Part shown: in pieces, positions 1 to 8,651 of the stretch
Numbering within the stretch: the stretch's first letter is position 1
How the letters are laid out: each line of letters opens with the position of its first letter
Assembly: GCF_900156645.1 (NCBI RefSeq)
Contig: NZ_FTOC01000004.1
Location: forward strand, 62,001 to 126,000
Length of the DNA stretch: 64,000 bases
Reading direction: 5' to 3'
Source: Salimicrobium flavidum
Lineage (GTDB): Bacteria > Bacillota > Bacilli > Bacillales > Halobacillaceae
Position numbers and translations under genes: made by a program
Notes under the pieces: generated by a model
Database searches by the model: none
What the model was told of the DNA's origin: nothing
What the model saw: the letters and a program-made list of their open reading frames with translations, nothing else

Positions 1-430
1 TCCACATAAACAGGTATTCGATGAACGAAGCGGATTGCTGCTCCTTCACGTAACTGCTCTGGACGAGCTCCCAGAACAGCTCCCCGGAAAAGAATTCCGT
101 CGAGTTGCCGATTCTGTTTCCGATCACTTCGAGCGCATCAGGATTTACAGACTCTAGCATCATCCATTCCGTCAACGCTTTCTCTTCCTGTTCCGTCAGC
201 GGCTTCCGGCTTCTGCTTCGTTTCTGCTCCAGGTTCAACGGAAGGTTCATAATGCCTGCGACGTTTTCAGGTAATGTATACCGATAATCATCTTCTGTCA
301 TCGGCTTCGGTGTAATGGTGATGATTTCGAACTGATGCTGAGGCATGTTCCGCATGACCGTCTGGACCCAGCTGGCCACTCCCCCGCTTACATATGGATA
401 ACTGCCTTCTACGACAATGCCTACTTTCAT
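1..430 (-). CDS. pelF: PelF-type glycosyltransferase, N-terminal part (runs off left edge)
   Basis: The first 143 codons of a family 4 glycosyltransferase of the PelF type, which polymerises the Pel (GalNAc/GlcNAc) polysaccharide in the cytosol. The opening residues MKVGIVVEGSYPYVSGGVA match the start of the PelF N-terminal domain (DUF3492), as I recall it. The start codon at 430 overlaps the stop of the upstream pelA gene as ATGA, which indicates translational coupling. The rest of the gene, including the catalytic GT4 domain, and a likely pelG lie outside the window. The family call is strong because pelD, pelE and pelA precede it in the order known for Gram-positive pel operons. Confidence 0.85.
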   Translation of the reverse strand, partial: MKVGIVVEGSYPYVSGGVASWVQTVMRNMPQHQFEIITITPKPMTEDDYRYTLPENVAGIMNLPLNLEQKRSRSRKPLTEQEEKALTEWMMLESVNPDALEVIGNRIGNSTEFFSGELFWELVQSSYVKEQQSASFIEYLFMW

Positions 431-2259
431 TCTCCCCCTCCTTTCAGAGGTATATCAGCCCGGGGCTGTTGCATCGTGATTTTATACAGTCCCTCGCTGT
501 ATAATTCTACTGTTCCGAACGAGTGGGATCCTTCTTCAATCGATTTTCCTTGTTCGACACGGATGAAAAGGTGACTTGGGGAAAGTATCGTATCTCCCGT
601 GATCAAAATACTATCCTCCTCATAAGAGACGGAGATATCCGATTCCTGGTACTGGATCATTTTTTCGGTGGCGTTCGATTGGGTCATCGATTCCAGGTAA
701 GGATAGTGGGTCACCACGTGCTCTCCTATACCTTGAAGGTCCTTGTACATATCCTCCCACGTTCTTCCTTTCGCACGGTACGGATCCAGTACGTCATCGG
801 GATGGATGAAATGGGCGAACACTCCTGTATGGGCGATAGCATCGGTCATGAGGAACTGAGCTGCCGGGTCATCCACATACCCACTCGTCATTCTCGGAAA
901 ATGATAAAGACCGTCGAATCTTTCGTCCATCTCGAATTCCTGTTCGAAACTCCCCTCGTCTCCGCGGATATAGAGCGAGCTGATTGTACGAAGTTCAGGC
1001 AACGTCTCATGAAGAGCGCTTATCCCCGTACGGTTCAGGACATTGGAAGGAGGGACGTAGGAGTTAAGCGTCTCTTCGGGGAAATAATAATGGAACAACT
1101 CTTTCGCCTCCACGACCGCCTCTTCCATCGTTCCCTGGTTCTCCCATGGACGATAACCGAGTTCAGGGTCTATCGGCTCCTCTTCTGTAACGAGAGATTG
1201 ATGGTTATACCCATGCAGACCGATTTCTCCGCCTCCATTCAGCAGACTTCTGCCGAAATAAAGCATGGGATAACGGATGGTTTTCTTCAGGTCTTCCCCG
1301 ATAACTTCCGTATCATCCCTATACGTCCCGATCAGATAACCGGTATACGTGAAGTCATAGTCGTCCTTCAGTTCTTTCATATCTTCCCACCAGATATCCG
1401 TGTAAAAGTCTTTGATGGACAGACCATACTCCTCATCGATCGCCTCCGTCGTAGAATAGGGGATCGGCGCCGGGAAATCATCCAGGTGCATAACTTTGAT
1501 ACTCGCCTGTGCACTTACAAACGATGGAGGCAGCAGAGACATGGAATGAATCAGTAGTCCTCTCACACTTTTATCCGTAACTACGGTCGAGTTGAAGAAC
1601 ATGATTTTCCCCTCTCCGACCTCGTTGATCCACATGAGTGGTTCTTCTTCCACTCTGAGTGGCACCTCCACATCTTCTTCGAGTTCCACATCGGCGATGC
1701 TGTGTGTCAATAAAGAAGACGAAGCATCAAGGTCTACATACCCCGGGAACAGTTCCTGTTCGAACGTGATGCCAGTCACTCCATCCTTGAATCCTTTGTT
1801 CTCTTTGATACCGAGCAGGTCATCCCAGGATTCGTCGACGAAACGTCCGGCGATCATCAGCCTGCCTCCTCCTTCCACGAACGAGGTGATGGCTTCTTTC
1901 GGCCATTGTTCCGAATGCTCCCCGGCAAGTACAAGTACCGAGTAAGGAGAAGGCTCGAGGGTCGTTATCCCGTCCCGGTCGATTCTTTCATGAGGAACCT
2001 TTGCGTAGTCGAGTGCCTGTTCCATATTTCCGATGGAACCTTTCGACAATTCACTGTCATTTTCATGTAGGTACACCGTCATCCGGGTTCCCCCTTCCAC
2101 ACTTTCCGATGCCGTCATCGTCGACGCTTTTTCCACCTGCGGAGAGGTCACCGGAAACCACTGGTGAAGGACATCGAGCCTGACCAGTTGTAATAGGACC
2201 ACTAGACCGATAAGAAGTAAGAACAAGAAAACGCTCCATCGGACGATATATTTTTTCAT
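427..2259 (-). CDS. pelA: Pel polysaccharide deacetylase (PelA deacetylase-type, DUF2194)
   Basis: A 610-residue membrane-anchored protein expected to deacetylate Pel outside the membrane. It has an N-terminal transmembrane helix (about residues 7-27), a middle domain that looks like a class I glutamine-amidotransferase-like fold (about 60-240), then a carbohydrate esterase 4-like domain. The metal-site motifs are visible: MHLDDFPAP (DD near residues 260-261) and GLHGYNHQS (HxxxH near 349-353). No GH114 hydrolase domain is fused, unlike Pseudomonas PelA; a separate GH114 gene lies at 4501-5337. I chose the ATG at 2259 because it follows a GGGGGGAT ribosome binding site and overlaps the pelE stop as ATGA. 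An ATG 15 bases upstream is less likely. Confidence 0.85.
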   Translation of the reverse strand: MKKYIVRWSVFLFLLLIGLVVLLQLVRLDVLHQWFPVTSPQVEKASTMTASESVEGGTRMTVYLHENDSELSKGSIGNMEQALDYAKVPHERIDRDGITTLEPSPYSVLVLAGEHSEQWPKEAITSFVEGGGRLMIAGRFVDESWDDLLGIKENKGFKDGVTGITFEQELFPGYVDLDASSSLLTHSIADVELEEDVEVPLRVEEEPLMWINEVGEGKIMFFNSTVVTDKSVRGLLIHSMSLLPPSFVSAQASIKVMHLDDFPAPIPYSTTEAIDEEYGLSIKDFYTDIWWEDMKELKDDYDFTYTGYLIGTYRDDTEVIGEDLKKTIRYPMLYFGRSLLNGGGEIGLHGYNHQSLVTEEEPIDPELGYRPWENQGTMEEAVVEAKELFHYYFPEETLNSYVPPSNVLNRTGISALHETLPELRTISSLYIRGDEGSFEQEFEMDERFDGLYHFPRMTSGYVDDPAAQFLMTDAIAHTGVFAHFIHPDDVLDPYRAKGRTWEDMYKDLQGIGEHVVTHYPYLESMTQSNATEKMIQYQESDISVSYEEDSILITGDTILSPSHLFIRVEQGKSIEEGSHSFGTVELYSEGLYKITMQQPRADIPLKGGGE

Positions 2260-3185
2260 GAAAAATCCCCCCACATCTGCTGAAGGACATACCTTCGATC
2301 TTCCGGTATATTTTCACCCGGCACATTCGCCTGCATAGACAGAAGAACATCTTTCAATCCGCTCCGGTCATTCTTCCGGTAATAGTGATGGATAAGAGAA
2401 AGATATCCACGGGCATCCTGCGGAAAGCGCCCGATGAGCTCTTCGATCACCCTGACCCCCTTCTCTTCTTCATTACGGGAGAGATACAGTTGCCCCAGTC
2501 TTTGAAGAATAAGCGGATCTTGATGCCCGATTGCCCGTTCTTTTGTAAGCAGCTCTTCATATTCCTGCTCGAGCTTCTGTTTTGCGACCCCTTCAAGCAA
2601 TCCGCTGTCCATATATCGTTCATACGTCTCCAGCAGCTCTATTGCCCCCGTGCTATGATTACTTGCATATTTCTCTTTAGCAAGCTCAACTTCTTTCTCA
2701 TGCTTATCCATCAGTAAATTGATGGTCGTAGCAGAGTAGTGCACCATTTCAGCGTCCGTATTCATCAGACCGATATTCAGGTACCTTCCTTTTTCCGATA
2801 TGTTCGAATTGATCAACCTCATAATAGTTTCCTGCTGACGACTCCCTTGCGAATCGTTGAAAGATTCTACCAGTGGAAGGATGTCATAACTCTCTCTCGA
2901 TTCATGCCTGATACGTTCTAGCATAAGCGGCTTGTAGGTCACGTATTCCTCATAATCCTCCATCATGTCGTTCACACCCACCCTCTTTGCCACGGCCCAG
3001 GCCAGCAGACCGAACGCTTCTCCGATCACCGGCAGAAACAGGCTGATGACTGTAATCCAGGAGAGCACTCCTCGATCCTCTTCTTTTATCCGTCTATGCA
3101 CGAGAAGGAACAACAGGAGGATCAGAAGCGCATGAAGGAAATACATGCTCAGAATCCAGGACGGTTGAGCGAATTCACTGTACAT
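2256..3185 (-). CDS. pelE: PelE-like membrane protein with TPR helices
   Basis: A 309-residue protein with two N-terminal transmembrane segments (about residues 8-28 and 40-62), followed by a soluble helical region that reads as tetratricopeptide repeats (for example around DPLILQRLGQLYLSRNEEE). PelE is a scaffold of the inner-membrane Pel synthase complex with PelD, PelF and PelG. The start at 3185 (MYSEFAQPSW) has an AGGGGG site 7-8 bases upstream and overlaps the 3' end of pelD by 11 bases. The longer upstream reading frame is only the antisense-like extension into pelD and was not used. Identity rests partly on gene order, since PelE is poorly conserved. Confidence 0.75.
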   Translation of the reverse strand: MYSEFAQPSWILSMYFLHALLILLLFLLVHRRIKEEDRGVLSWITVISLFLPVIGEAFGLLAWAVAKRVGVNDMMEDYEEYVTYKPLMLERIRHESRESYDILPLVESFNDSQGSRQQETIMRLINSNISEKGRYLNIGLMNTDAEMVHYSATTINLLMDKHEKEVELAKEKYASNHSTGAIELLETYERYMDSGLLEGVAKQKLEQEYEELLTKERAIGHQDPLILQRLGQLYLSRNEEEKGVRVIEELIGRFPQDARGYLSLIHHYYRKNDRSGLKDVLLSMQANVPGENIPEDRRYVLQQMWGDFS

Positions 3186-4410
3186 AGTTGACCCCCTTTT
3201 CATAAAGGCACTGCCTGATCCTTTCTTCGACGATCGGTGCATGTTCCGGTTTCGTGCCGGGCAGCAAAAAGCAGAACTCTTCGTTCTCCTCATCGAATCC
3301 GATGACATCCAATTCCCTCAAATGCGTGCGCAGGATCATCTCCGCTTCCACTTTCGACATCCCGTGGAAGCCTTCGAATTTCAAACGAAGCACACTGTAA
3401 TCCACGTCATACTCGCCTTCCCGGTATTGTTGCAGAGCAACTTTCTCATCGAAAGCGTATTTGTAGTAGATATGTGTTCCGGGCCACATCTTCGTCTCTT
3501 CTTCCTTCATAACCATTTCGGACGATTTCTCGATCCGGTCGGAGAGCCAATCCAGAATCAGAGACAGGATCTGTATTTCGTAATTCGTCAACCTGTTGAA
3601 CTCCAGGTCATTGATGAGTAATATGTCGCGGACCTCGTTTCCCAACGTCACGGGCCCCGCCAATAGCGGTGCCTCCTCTTTATCATCGATCGTCCGTATC
3701 GTCACTGTCTTACTTGTCAGGACACGGCGATACATCGAATGGTCCTCATTGATGAATATAGTTTGCGGAAACACGTCTTCAGGACCTTTACGCACATTCA
3801 ACCGCATCGCTCTTCTGGAGGAATCTACACGGTAAATAGCGACTTCCTCCACTTTGAACAAATCCGAGATGACAGAAATGGCCTCGTTCCGCACGAGTTC
3901 AGGTGTAGGTTTATCGAGGGCTTTCCCCACTTCATAAATCCGCTTCAGCGTATGTTCACTACCGAGGACCCGGTTCTGCATAGACTTGTGGGAATCTTCC
4001 AGCAGTGACATAACGTCTTTGATATCCTCGTTCTCTTCTGTAAGCTCCTCGTTCTTATCACGGAGAGAGTCGTACCTCTCTTTGAACGACGTTCCATACA
4101 ACCCTGCGATGATTGTAATGAGGATCAGAAACAGGACTTCCATGAAGCTCGACGTATCATAATAAAGAAGAAACACATCTCCTCCCCCCCACATCACTTC
4201 GAGCGAATAATAGACGAGGGCAGCGAGAAAGCCGAGAAGTCCGATCATCAACCCGTACCTCAAAGCAAAAAGAAGAAGAGCGAAAAGGAAAGGGTTCAGT
4301 GTCCAGTCTGTCATCTGCAGACTAAAATATTGATCGAGAGCGCCGAGCCCCACAAAGACAGCGATCACTTCGATAATTTTTCTGAATATGCTTGGTTGAC
4401 GGTAAATCAT
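3175..4410 (-). CDS. pelD: PelD-like c-di-GMP receptor with GAF and degenerate GGDEF domains
   Basis: A 411-residue first gene of the pel operon. The order is four predicted transmembrane helices (about residues 12-28, 38-52, 53-73, 87-107), a short coiled coil (110-145), a GAF domain (about 150-290) and a degenerate GGDEF domain (300-411). The GGDEF signature has decayed to DEENEEF, so cyclase activity is not expected, but an RxxD motif (RELD, residues 365-368) sits at the position of the c-di-GMP inhibitory site upstream of it. This matches known PelD proteins, which bind c-di-GMP to switch Pel synthesis on. Post-translational control by c-di-GMP is therefore likely here, though binding itself is inferred. 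Confidence 0.85.
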   Translation of the reverse strand: MIYRQPSIFRKIIEVIAVFVGLGALDQYFSLQMTDWTLNPFLFALLLFALRYGLMIGLLGFLAALVYYSLEVMWGGGDVFLLYYDTSSFMEVLFLILITIIAGLYGTSFKERYDSLRDKNEELTEENEDIKDVMSLLEDSHKSMQNRVLGSEHTLKRIYEVGKALDKPTPELVRNEAISVISDLFKVEEVAIYRVDSSRRAMRLNVRKGPEDVFPQTIFINEDHSMYRRVLTSKTVTIRTIDDKEEAPLLAGPVTLGNEVRDILLINDLEFNRLTNYEIQILSLILDWLSDRIEKSSEMVMKEEETKMWPGTHIYYKYAFDEKVALQQYREGEYDVDYSVLRLKFEGFHGMSKVEAEMILRTHLRELDVIGFDEENEEFCFLLPGTKPEHAPIVEERIRQCLYEKGVNYVQ

Positions 4411-4464
4411 AGAATTTCCCCTTTCCGATTCTTCCTTGAGATGTATTGTTTTGAAAAAAAGTGT

Positions 4465-4470
4465 TATAAT
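4465..4470 (+). promoter_or_regulatory. Probable sigma-A -10 box for the GH114 gene
   Basis: A perfect TATAAT lies 30 bases before the GH114 start codon, in the 90-base intergenic region separating it from the divergent pel operon. A weak -35-like TGTATT lies 17 bases upstream. The gene has a good AGGAGG site 7 bases before its ATG. Confidence 0.55.
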
Positions 4471-4500
4471 TGAGAGACTAAATGACCAGGAGGCAACCCG

Positions 4501-5337
4501 ATGAAAAACAAAATACGTCTATTGCTTATTCTTCTCGTCTCCAGCCTTTTCGTACTTACCATCCATTCGTCAGCCAAGGAGGAGTCACTTCTGAGAGATG
4601 TGTATGATTACAAAATCTATTATGATCCGCCTACCCAGGAATTGCTGAGTAAAATGACGAATTATGACATGGTGATCATTGAGCCCGTCTATTACACGAA
4701 AGCTGACATTCAATCGCTGAAAGATAGCGGGACAGGAGTCTATGGATACATCAACACGATGGAAGCTGACACGTGGAACACATCGCTCTTCGAACAGTTG
4801 AACGAGGATGACTTCTTCCACCGGAACGGGGAACGCGTCCATTATTCCGAGTGGGATTCCTATCTGACTGATATCACTTCCTCCCATTACCAGCAGGTTC
4901 TTGCTGACGAAGTAGAGAAGCAGATTATAGACAAGGGGCTCGACGGCGCCTTTCTCGATACCGTAGGGAACATCGACAACGAACACTACAGGGATGCAGA
5001 TGTTCTCAATAATCAACGACAAGGGCTCGTGAGCTGGCTGATGCTGCTTCAGGAGGAGCATCCGGATCTCTCCTTTATACAGAACTGGGGCTTCGATACC
5101 CTGGCAGAAGCTACCGCCCCTTACGTAGACGGCATCATGTGGGAAGGCTTCCACCTCTCTTCCATCATTTATGATGAGTGGGCAAATAACCAGGTCTACA
5201 AATTAAGGAGCATCCGTGAGGAACACGGCGTCGAAGTGTTCACCGTCTCCTTTGAACAGGAGAAGAACAGCACCAGATTCTCGAAAGCGAACCGATTCAA
5301 ACATTATCATGAACCGGACAGCTTCAACGAATGGTAA
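4501..5337 (+). CDS. Secreted endo-alpha-1,4-galactosaminidase-like protein (GH114)
   Basis: A 278-residue protein with a signal peptide (about residues 1-25, cleavage near SSA-K) and one glycoside hydrolase family 114 TIM-barrel domain. Family features include YGYINTMEAD on an early strand, GLDGAFLDTVGN and DGIMWEGFH. By comparison with fungal Ega3 and the PelA hydrolase domain, Asp153 and Glu215 are the likely catalytic pair. GH114 enzymes cut galactosamine-rich polymers such as Pel. Its position directly opposite the pel operon, whose PelA lacks this domain, suggests it supplies the Pel hydrolase function for trimming or biofilm release. Substrate is inferred, not shown. Confidence 0.85.
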   Translation: MKNKIRLLLILLVSSLFVLTIHSSAKEESLLRDVYDYKIYYDPPTQELLSKMTNYDMVIIEPVYYTKADIQSLKDSGTGVYGYINTMEADTWNTSLFEQLNEDDFFHRNGERVHYSEWDSYLTDITSSHYQQVLADEVEKQIIDKGLDGAFLDTVGNIDNEHYRDADVLNNQRQGLVSWLMLLQEEHPDLSFIQNWGFDTLAEATAPYVDGIMWEGFHLSSIIYDEWANNQVYKLRSIREEHGVEVFTVSFEQEKNSTRFSKANRFKHYHEPDSFNEW

Positions 5338-5482
5338 AAATGTCGGCCCCCTTCAAATCTGAGTCGGGGTCCCTCACATTCAGCACTTATTTATACCTAT
5401 ATATTACCATACATCAATCGCTTTTACTTCCGTATTTGTGTGATTAATAGTGTGAATAAACAAAACTGAAGGAGGAATGGAA

Positions 5483-6478
5483 ATGATTTTAGTTACCGGA
5501 GGAGCAGGATTCATCGGTAGTCATCTATGCGTGGAACTTTTGAATGAAGGGCATGAGGTCATCGTCGTCGATCACTTATCCAACAGTAAAAAAGAATCTC
5601 TCGATCGTGTCGAAGAATTGACAGGCAAATCGCTGACATTCTATGGTTTCGACCTTCTGGATCGGTCGAAACTCGAACAGGTATTCAACGACCATCCGAT
5701 CGAAGCCGTCGTGCATCTTGCCGGGTTCAAGGCGGTCAACGAATCGGTGTCTATGCCGCTGAATTACTATCATAACAATCTCACTTCTACGTTTACGTTA
5801 CTCGAAGTAATGCAGCAGTTCGGGGTGAAGAATTTCATTTTCTCCTCCTCAGCCACTGTTTACGGGAAACCGGACCGTAATCCCATCACCGAAGACTTCC
5901 CTACCTCTGTGACCAACCCCTATGGGCGGACGAAGCTGATGATCGAAGAAATCCTTCATGACCTGTGGAAGTCTGATCCGTCCTGGAGTATTTCGATCTT
6001 ACGCTATTTCAATCCAATCGGTGCGCACCCGAGCGGGAATATCGGCGAATCCCCGAATGATATTCCGAATAACATCATGCCGTTCATCACCAACGTCGCT
6101 TTAGGTCAGTACAAAGAATTAGCGGTTTTCGGTGATGATTATCCGACCATCGACGGAACCGGGGTCCGTGATTATATACATGTCGTCGATCTCGCCCGCG
6201 GCCATCTGAAAGCACTGAACCGTACCCTCGTTGAAACAGGGTATGACATCTATAACCTCGGGACTGGTGAAGGGTACAGTGTCCTTCAGCTTGTGCGGGC
6301 ATTCGAAGAAGCCACCGGCCAACCGGTACCATACAGAATCATAGACCGCCGGGAAGGTGATGTAGCCGAATGTTTTTCCGATCCGACGAAAGCAGAACAG
6401 CAACTAGGTTGGCGTGCAGAGAAAACGATCGTCGATATGTGTAAGGATTCGTGGCGGTGGCGTGAATATAATCCGTAA
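5483..6478 (+). CDS. galE: UDP-glucose/UDP-N-acetylglucosamine 4-epimerase
   Basis: A 331-residue extended short-chain dehydrogenase. The NAD-binding GGAGFIG motif is at the N-terminus, the SSSATVYG serine region and the catalytic YGRTK (YxxxK) follow, and the C-terminal RREGD block is intact. The residue equivalent to Tyr299 of E. coli GalE is Cys297 here (in AECFSD). A small residue at this gate is known to allow N-acetylated sugars, as in human GALE, so interconversion of UDP-GlcNAc and UDP-GalNAc is predicted. That would supply GalNAc for Pel next door. The ATG at 5483 has AGGAGG 7 bases upstream; an ATG six bases earlier has only one base of spacing and was rejected. Confidence 0.88.
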   Translation: MILVTGGAGFIGSHLCVELLNEGHEVIVVDHLSNSKKESLDRVEELTGKSLTFYGFDLLDRSKLEQVFNDHPIEAVVHLAGFKAVNESVSMPLNYYHNNLTSTFTLLEVMQQFGVKNFIFSSSATVYGKPDRNPITEDFPTSVTNPYGRTKLMIEEILHDLWKSDPSWSISILRYFNPIGAHPSGNIGESPNDIPNNIMPFITNVALGQYKELAVFGDDYPTIDGTGVRDYIHVVDLARGHLKALNRTLVETGYDIYNLGTGEGYSVLQLVRAFEEATGQPVPYRIIDRREGDVAECFSDPTKAEQQLGWRAEKTIVDMCKDSWRWREYNP

Positions 6479-6597
6479 GGTTATGTATCGGTCTGATCCT
6501 CCCCCTCTTTCCCTGAAGTTGTGATCGTTTTGTAAGACAGGTCACGGTTGTCTATAGGATAATCAGGGTATAATCAGAGGATAAAGGGGGCATTCCC

Positions 6598-7251
6598 GTG
6601 TCTTACCGCCGTTTCATCAAACCAGTGCTCTTTCTTGCAGCTTTTGGTATCATCTTCTATTTCACTCACTTCCATTTCAACATACGTCCGGCTGATATAA
6701 GAGATTTCGTCCTGTCCTTCGGCTGGTGGGGACCGTTCGTCTTTTTACTGATCTACATCATCGGACCGCTCGTCTTCTTCCCGACTTCCGTCCTATCACT
6801 AGGAGCCGGACTGGCTTTCGGAGTATGGCCTGGCGTCATTTATATCATTGCCGGAGCTACCGGGGCTGCCACCACCGGGTACGTCCTTGCAAGAGTTTTC
6901 GGTACCTCTGTTGTGAAAATGGACAACTTCTCCTGGTCGGAGAAATTATTCGACCAGATGAATAAACGGGGCTTCCTTTATATTTTCGTGCTGAGACTGA
7001 TTCCGATTGTAAGTTTTGATCTGCTCAGTTATGCGGGAGGAATCGCAAAAGTCAAATTCAAGTCTTTCCTTATCGCTACCGTTCTAGGTATGATCCCCGG
7101 AACGTTCGCCTACAGTTTCCTTGGAGCAAGTATCGCATCAGGGAATATGATTACGATTGTCATAGCCGTTTTCGTATTCTTCACCCTTCTTGGAATTACG
7201 TATTACTTCAGAGAACCGGTCAAAAAGTGGCTCGGTCTTTCCGCCAACTGA
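6598..7251 (+). CDS. TVP38/TMEM64 (SNARE-associated/DedA-like) membrane protein
   Basis: A 217-residue integral membrane protein with about five to six helices. The signature loop VFFPTSVLSLGAGLAFG and the later GFLYIFVLRLIPIVSFD match the TVP38/TMEM64 (YdjX/YtxB) branch of the DedA-related superfamily. Members are implicated in lipid scrambling or envelope homeostasis, but no substrate can be assigned here. It starts with GTG, preceded by AAAGGGGG seven bases upstream. It appears to be monocistronic. Confidence 0.8.
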   Translation: MSYRRFIKPVLFLAAFGIIFYFTHFHFNIRPADIRDFVLSFGWWGPFVFLLIYIIGPLVFFPTSVLSLGAGLAFGVWPGVIYIIAGATGAATTGYVLARVFGTSVVKMDNFSWSEKLFDQMNKRGFLYIFVLRLIPIVSFDLLSYAGGIAKVKFKSFLIATVLGMIPGTFAYSFLGASIASGNMITIVIAVFVFFTLLGITYYFREPVKKWLGLSAN

Positions 7252-7336
7252 CTAGTGTTCCGTAATGTAAGTAGGCTTACAGTTTTTCTTCCCTTTTTTC
7301 TTATAATGGAAGTATCAAAGGAAAGGAGTGTGGGAG

Positions 7337-7771
7337 ATGAATCATTCCACCTGGAGGTCCGCTGTCTATGGAGGGATTGGTGGTATTGCCGGAGGAACCC
7401 TGTTTGGAATCATGATGCAGATGCAAGGGATGCTCGTCATGTTGGCAGGAACCATGGGGAGTGAAAGTGCACTGGTCGGTTGGCTGATCCACATGATGAT
7501 CAGTATCATCTTCGGAGTATCTTTCGGTTTGTTGGCAATCGTGACCCCTAACCTCTTCACCTTAACCATTGCTTTCAGTATCGCGATTTGGGTCATCGGG
7601 CCACTCTTGATTATGCCGCTGATGATGGGAATGGGTACGAATTTAGCTGCTGCTTTCACTCCTGAACAACTGATGAGTCTTGCTACACACCTTTTCTATA
7701 CTGTAATCACAGCTGGTGTTTACTACACATTAGAGAAAAAGGATTCAGTCAAAACTGAATCTATCGCTTAA
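7337..7771 (+). CDS. Small glycine/methionine-rich membrane protein
   Basis: A 144-residue protein with four predicted membrane segments and many Gly and Met residues (MMGMGTN, MPLMMG). I do not recognise a characterised family; similar proteins are usually annotated as hypothetical membrane proteins. The ATG at 7337 is chosen because AAAGGAG lies 8 bases upstream; an in-frame GTG at 7328 overlaps that site. Function unknown. Confidence 0.7.
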   Translation: MNHSTWRSAVYGGIGGIAGGTLFGIMMQMQGMLVMLAGTMGSESALVGWLIHMMISIIFGVSFGLLAIVTPNLFTLTIAFSIAIWVIGPLLIMPLMMGMGTNLAAAFTPEQLMSLATHLFYTVITAGVYYTLEKKDSVKTESIA

Positions 7772-7821
7772 AAAAGCGAGAGACGACGATATATACTGCC
7801 AAGGAGGGGGGGGGACAACTT

Positions 7822-7884
7822 ATGTATCGGAGGAGTTACTCCTTCGCTCTTATTTGCTTTTACTTTTTCTCCTACTTCTCTTAG
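7822..7884 (+). CDS. Possible 20-residue peptide, YjcZ-like remnant
   Basis: A 20-codon reading frame (MYRRSYSFALICFYFFSYFS) follows an unusually G-rich Shine-Dalgarno stretch (AAGGAGG extended to nine consecutive G). The SFALI...F core resembles the tiny hydrophobic YjcZ-type sporulation proteins, but it is shorter and the tail is atypical. It may be a frameshifted copy, because the G run is prone to slippage. Low confidence that it is expressed. Confidence 0.3.
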   Translation: MYRRSYSFALICFYFFSYFS

Positions 7885-7931
7885 ATTCGCTTACAAACAG
7901 TTAGGACATTATCCAGAAAGAAGGGTAGACC

Positions 7932-8604
7932 ATGGATAAGTTATCTCTATTATCCGAAATCAGTCTGTTTGAGGAACTTTCCCGGGAAGAACTGATGATG
8001 ATTGATCAGATGAGTGCGATGAGCCCTGTCAAAAAAGGTACCATCATCACCTCTCCGGATTCCCCGGTGGATGCTCTGTTTTTATTGAAGAAAGGCCAGG
8101 TCCGCCTCTACCGTATGAACGAAAAAGGAAAACAGTTCACCCTCGACGTCCTCATCGACGGAAACATCCACCGTCAGCCTCGCAGACGGACAAACGTATG
8201 CTGAAGCCATGACGGACACCTATATATGTACCTTGAGCCGGGATGACTACGAATCTTTCATCAAGCGAAATCCTCACGTGGCTTTGAAATTGATTGATAT
8301 TCTATCCGCAAGATTAAATGACTTGTATAGCTTAAGTGAGAAAATTGCGCTCAGTGATGTCAAACATAGGCTTCTCTACCTGTTACTGATGCTCACCCAG
8401 AAAACGGGACGCCGCAAACACAACTGGCAGACCATCGAAATGAAGCTGACTCGTCAAGAAATGGCGAATATGATAGGGACGACAAGAGAAACGACAAGTG
8501 CTATCATGAGCCAGTTGAAGAAAGAAGGCTTCATAAGAAAGGTTCGTCATCTGTCCATCGACGCAGACAAAGCCGAAGAATTCCTCCGTTCTTCCGAAAA
8601 CTGA
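7932..8604 (+). pseudogene. Crp/Fnr-family regulator broken by a frameshift
   Basis: The first part (7932-8204) encodes a cyclic-nucleotide-binding-like domain (MDKLSLLSEISLFEELSREE...GQVRLYRMNEKGKQFTLDVL). The second part (frame +1, from about 8172) encodes the end of that domain, the dimerisation helix and a winged helix (LTRQEMANMIGTTRETTSAIM). Around 8168-8175 the frame changes, and the usual FGE segment of the beta-roll between DGNI and SLADGQTYAEAM is missing, so a small deletion rather than a single-base error is likely. A strong terminator follows. As it stands the product lacks DNA binding. The intact gene would have been about 229 residues. Confidence 0.8.
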
Positions 8605-8612
8605 AGAAAAGG

Positions 8613-8641
8613 GAGATCCGATGGTAGGATCTCTCTTTTTT
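8613..8641 (+). terminator. Rho-independent terminator after the Crp/Fnr gene
   Basis: A seven-base-pair stem (GAGATCC paired with GGATCTC) with a short loop, followed by a run of six T. It begins nine bases after the Crp/Fnr stop codon. Confidence 0.85.
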
Positions 8642-8651
8642 GTGGGCAAAA

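Noticed and set aside
523-1557. A 344-codon plus-strand open frame antisense to pelA
   Set aside because: It lacks a ribosome site, its product is rich in Arg/His/Phe without recognisable motifs, and it lies wholly opposite a well-supported deacetylase gene.
6500-6597. Possible promoter TTGTCT-N15-TATAAT before the TVP38 gene
   Set aside because: A 15-base spacer is too short for a confident sigma-A call.
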